DNA of 64,000 nt from an uncultured Pelagibacteraceae bacterium (GTDB taxonomy: Bacteria > Pseudomonadota > Alphaproteobacteria > Pelagibacterales > Pelagibacteraceae), in NCBI GenBank assembly GCA_902529105.1, contig CABZUW010000004.1, positions 1 through 64,000 of the forward strand, read 5' to 3'. Below, piece by piece: positions 62,644 through 64,000 of this stretch. The notes beneath the pieces are model-generated. The model did not search any database and was not told the DNA's origin. It saw only the letters and a list, made by a program, of their open reading frames with translations. Each line of letters starts with the position of its first letter. The stretch's first letter is position 1. The position numbers were made by a program, and so were the translations under genes.

Positions 62644-63645
62644 ATGAGTAAAAAAATTTTTTCTGGAGTTCAGCCTACCGGAAATCTTCACCTTGGAAAC
62701 TACCTTGGCGCCATAAAAAATTTTGTAAATTTTCAAAATCAAACCAATACAGATTGTATTTATTGTGTGGTAGACCTGCACGCAATCACAGTAAAACAAG
62801 ACCCAAGTAAATTAAAAGCTAACATTAGAGAAACTACAGCAGCATTTATTGCAAGCGGTCTAGATCACAAAAAAAGTATAATTTTTCAACAATCAATGGT
62901 CGCTTCACATTCTGAATTTTCTTGGATTTTAGGATGTTCTGCCAGAATGGGTTGGTTAAATAGGATGACGCAATTTAAAGAAAAAGCTGGAAAAGATAAA
63001 GAAAAAGCGAGCGTTGGATTATATGTTTATCCTGTTCTAATGGCTGCAGATATATTGCTGTATGATACAACACATGTTCCAGTTGGTGAAGATCAAAAAC
63101 AGCATTTAGAATTGACAAGAGACATTGCTCAGAAATTTAATTTGGACTTCAACTCAAATGATTTCTTAAAAATACCAGAACCCATGATTCAAAAGGAATT
63201 TGCTAGAATTATGAGTTTAAAGGATGGAACCAAAAAAATGAGCAAATCCGATCCCTCTGAAATGAGCAGGATAAATTTAAATGATTCAAAAGAGGAAATT
63301 GAGAATAAAATAAAAAAAGCTAAAACTGATACTTTGGCTTTGCCAGATAACACTAACGAATTAGAAAATAGGCCTGAGGCTAAAAATTTACTTGGAATTT
63401 ATTCTTCATTAAATAATCAAGAAATTAACAAAACAATCAAAGAATTTTCAGGAAAGAGTTTTTCTGAATTTAAAAAAAAACTCTCAGAAATAGCAATTGA
63501 AAAAATTTACCCAATATCTCTTGAAATGAGCAAGCTAAAAAAAGATTTTACTTTTATTGATAGTGTATTAACAGATGGAAATGCTAAAGCTGATACAATT
63601 TCATCAAAAAAAGTTAGTGAGATAAAGAAAATTATTGGTTTTTAA
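62644..63645 (+). CDS. trpS: Tryptophanyl-tRNA synthetase
   Basis: Class I synthetase, 333 residues. FSGVQPTGNLHLGNYLGAIKNFV at 5-27 contains the HIGH-type motif, CIYCVVDLHAIT near 40, GCSARMGWLNRMTQFKEKAG near 97-116 the tryptophan-pocket region, YPVLMAADILLYDTTHVPVGEDQKQHLELTRDIA near 128-161, and KKMSKSDPSEMSR near 199-211 the KMSKS loop. All parts are standard. murJ-trpS followed by an Nfu gene is a common alphaproteobacterial order. Confidence 0.98.
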   Translation: MSKKIFSGVQPTGNLHLGNYLGAIKNFVNFQNQTNTDCIYCVVDLHAITVKQDPSKLKANIRETTAAFIASGLDHKKSIIFQQSMVASHSEFSWILGCSARMGWLNRMTQFKEKAGKDKEKASVGLYVYPVLMAADILLYDTTHVPVGEDQKQHLELTRDIAQKFNLDFNSNDFLKIPEPMIQKEFARIMSLKDGTKKMSKSDPSEMSRINLNDSKEEIENKIKKAKTDTLALPDNTNELENRPEAKNLLGIYSSLNNQEINKTIKEFSGKSFSEFKKKLSEIAIEKIYPISLEMSKLKKDFTFIDSVLTDGNAKADTISSKKVSEIKKIIGF

Positions 63646-63692
63646 CAACAATTAGATCTTTAATTTTAGAAAATAACGTCTATATAAGTTTC

Positions 63693-64000
63693 ATGTTTGT
63701 ACAGACTCAAAATACACCGAACCCAAATTCTTTAAAATTTGTTCCTGGAAAAAAAGTTTCAAAGATTGGTCCTGTCGAGGTTCTAGATTTAAAAGATACA
63801 AATAATGAGCTTATAAGAAATATACTTTCAATTAATGGGATTTTAAGTGTATTTCTTTATGAAGATTTTTTATCTGTTAATAAAAAGAATAATATAGAAT
63901 GGTCTGAGGCAAAACATATTATTATTTCTTATATAAATGATTATTATTCTAAAGGTAATGACTGTGTAATTCAGGATAAGGACTCTCAAAATGTATCTGA
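63693..64000 (+). CDS. NifU-family iron-sulfur scaffold (Nfu), partial
   Basis: The reading frame from ATG 63693 stays open to the window end, giving about 102 residues. It starts FVQTQNTPNPNSLKFVPGKKV, matching the Nfu N-terminal domain, and continues with ILSINGILSVFLYEDFLSVNKK and WSEAKHIIISYINDYYSKG. The C-terminal NifU domain with its CxxC is beyond the window. Nfu proteins carry 4Fe-4S clusters to target enzymes. The start follows trpS by 47 bases. Confidence 0.9.
   Translation, partial: MFVQTQNTPNPNSLKFVPGKKVSKIGPVEVLDLKDTNNELIRNILSINGILSVFLYEDFLSVNKKNNIEWSEAKHIIISYINDYYSKGNDCVIQDKDSQNVS

Noticed and set aside
1-64000. CRISPR arrays, insertion sequences, prophage genes, integrases or rRNA genes.
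   Set aside because: No regularly spaced repeats, transposase, phage or integrase-like translations were seen; all gaps are under 300 bases and only one tRNA was found.

Overview
This window looks like a piece of a streamlined marine alphaproteobacterial chromosome, most likely SAR11 (Pelagibacterales). The sequence is very AT-rich and lysine/isoleucine/asparagine-rich in translation. Genes abut or overlap by 1-20 bases almost everywhere, and the longest gene-free gap is 275 bases, so no gap exceeds 300 bases. No insertion sequence, prophage, CRISPR array or rRNA was seen. Gene order is typical of alphaproteobacteria: rpe-heparinase-purH, hisBHAFE divergent from hslVU, timA divergent from fxsA-secB, the ppsR-maf-aroE-coaE-dnaQ block, hemE-hemH-hemJ-rho, mnmE-mnmG-rsmG-parA-parB, and murJ-trpS-nfu.

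Layout. 1-4918: acetate use (acs with a lysine-rich tail; two-subunit sodium symporter whose large subunit carries an EF-hand-like loop). 4968-9192: YggT-like protein, rpe, heparinase-like enzyme, purH. 9189-14154: phhB behind a tRNA-Gly, LON-domain protein, UbiH-type hydroxylase, ftsK, lolA-like gene. 14151-18028: a minus-strand cluster of malyl-CoA lyase, two CoA-ligase subunits that read as malate-CoA ligase (MtkA/MtkB) rather than succinyl-CoA synthetase, a HIT protein and a GNAT enzyme. 18117-23065: histidine genes and hslVU. 23055-29133: GNAT-like, Smr and Tim44-like proteins, FxsA, SecB, then a tightly coupled minus-strand operon that includes an unlisted 52-residue membrane protein between maf and aroE.

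29134-29408 is the best replication-origin candidate. It is AT-rich, holds DnaA-box-like sites, adjoins hemE as in Caulobacter and Rickettsia, and is the point where transcription diverges. Every gene from 29409 to 40351 runs rightward: haem synthesis, rho, a TPR-sulfotransferase, tRNA modification (mnmE, mnmG), rsmG and the parAB partition genes. A perfect 16-bp parS palindrome lies inside rsmG and a degenerate copy inside mnmG.

40348-46054 runs holA, lptE, leuS and a DUF3576 lipoprotein (minus strand), then a well-expressed-looking porin with a strong terminator. 46077-48461 holds a TenI-like protein, YggS, an L,D-transpeptidase, a pseudo-receiver transcription factor and a 40-residue ArfA-like ribosome-rescue protein. 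48468-55532 runs minus: sugar/adenosine kinase, nth with altered cysteine spacing, dapB, a sulfotransferase, dnaJ, dnaK, grpE. 55569-64000 holds rdgB, an LpoA-like protein, rsmI, a DolP-like BON lipoprotein, maeB, murJ, trpS and the start of an Nfu-type iron-sulfur scaffold cut by the window edge.

Taken together, acs/symporter, malyl-CoA lyase with malate-CoA ligase, and malic enzyme suggest flexible handling of acetate, malate and glyoxylate. The rest is mostly core information processing and envelope maintenance. All family calls come from reading the translations; no database search was run.
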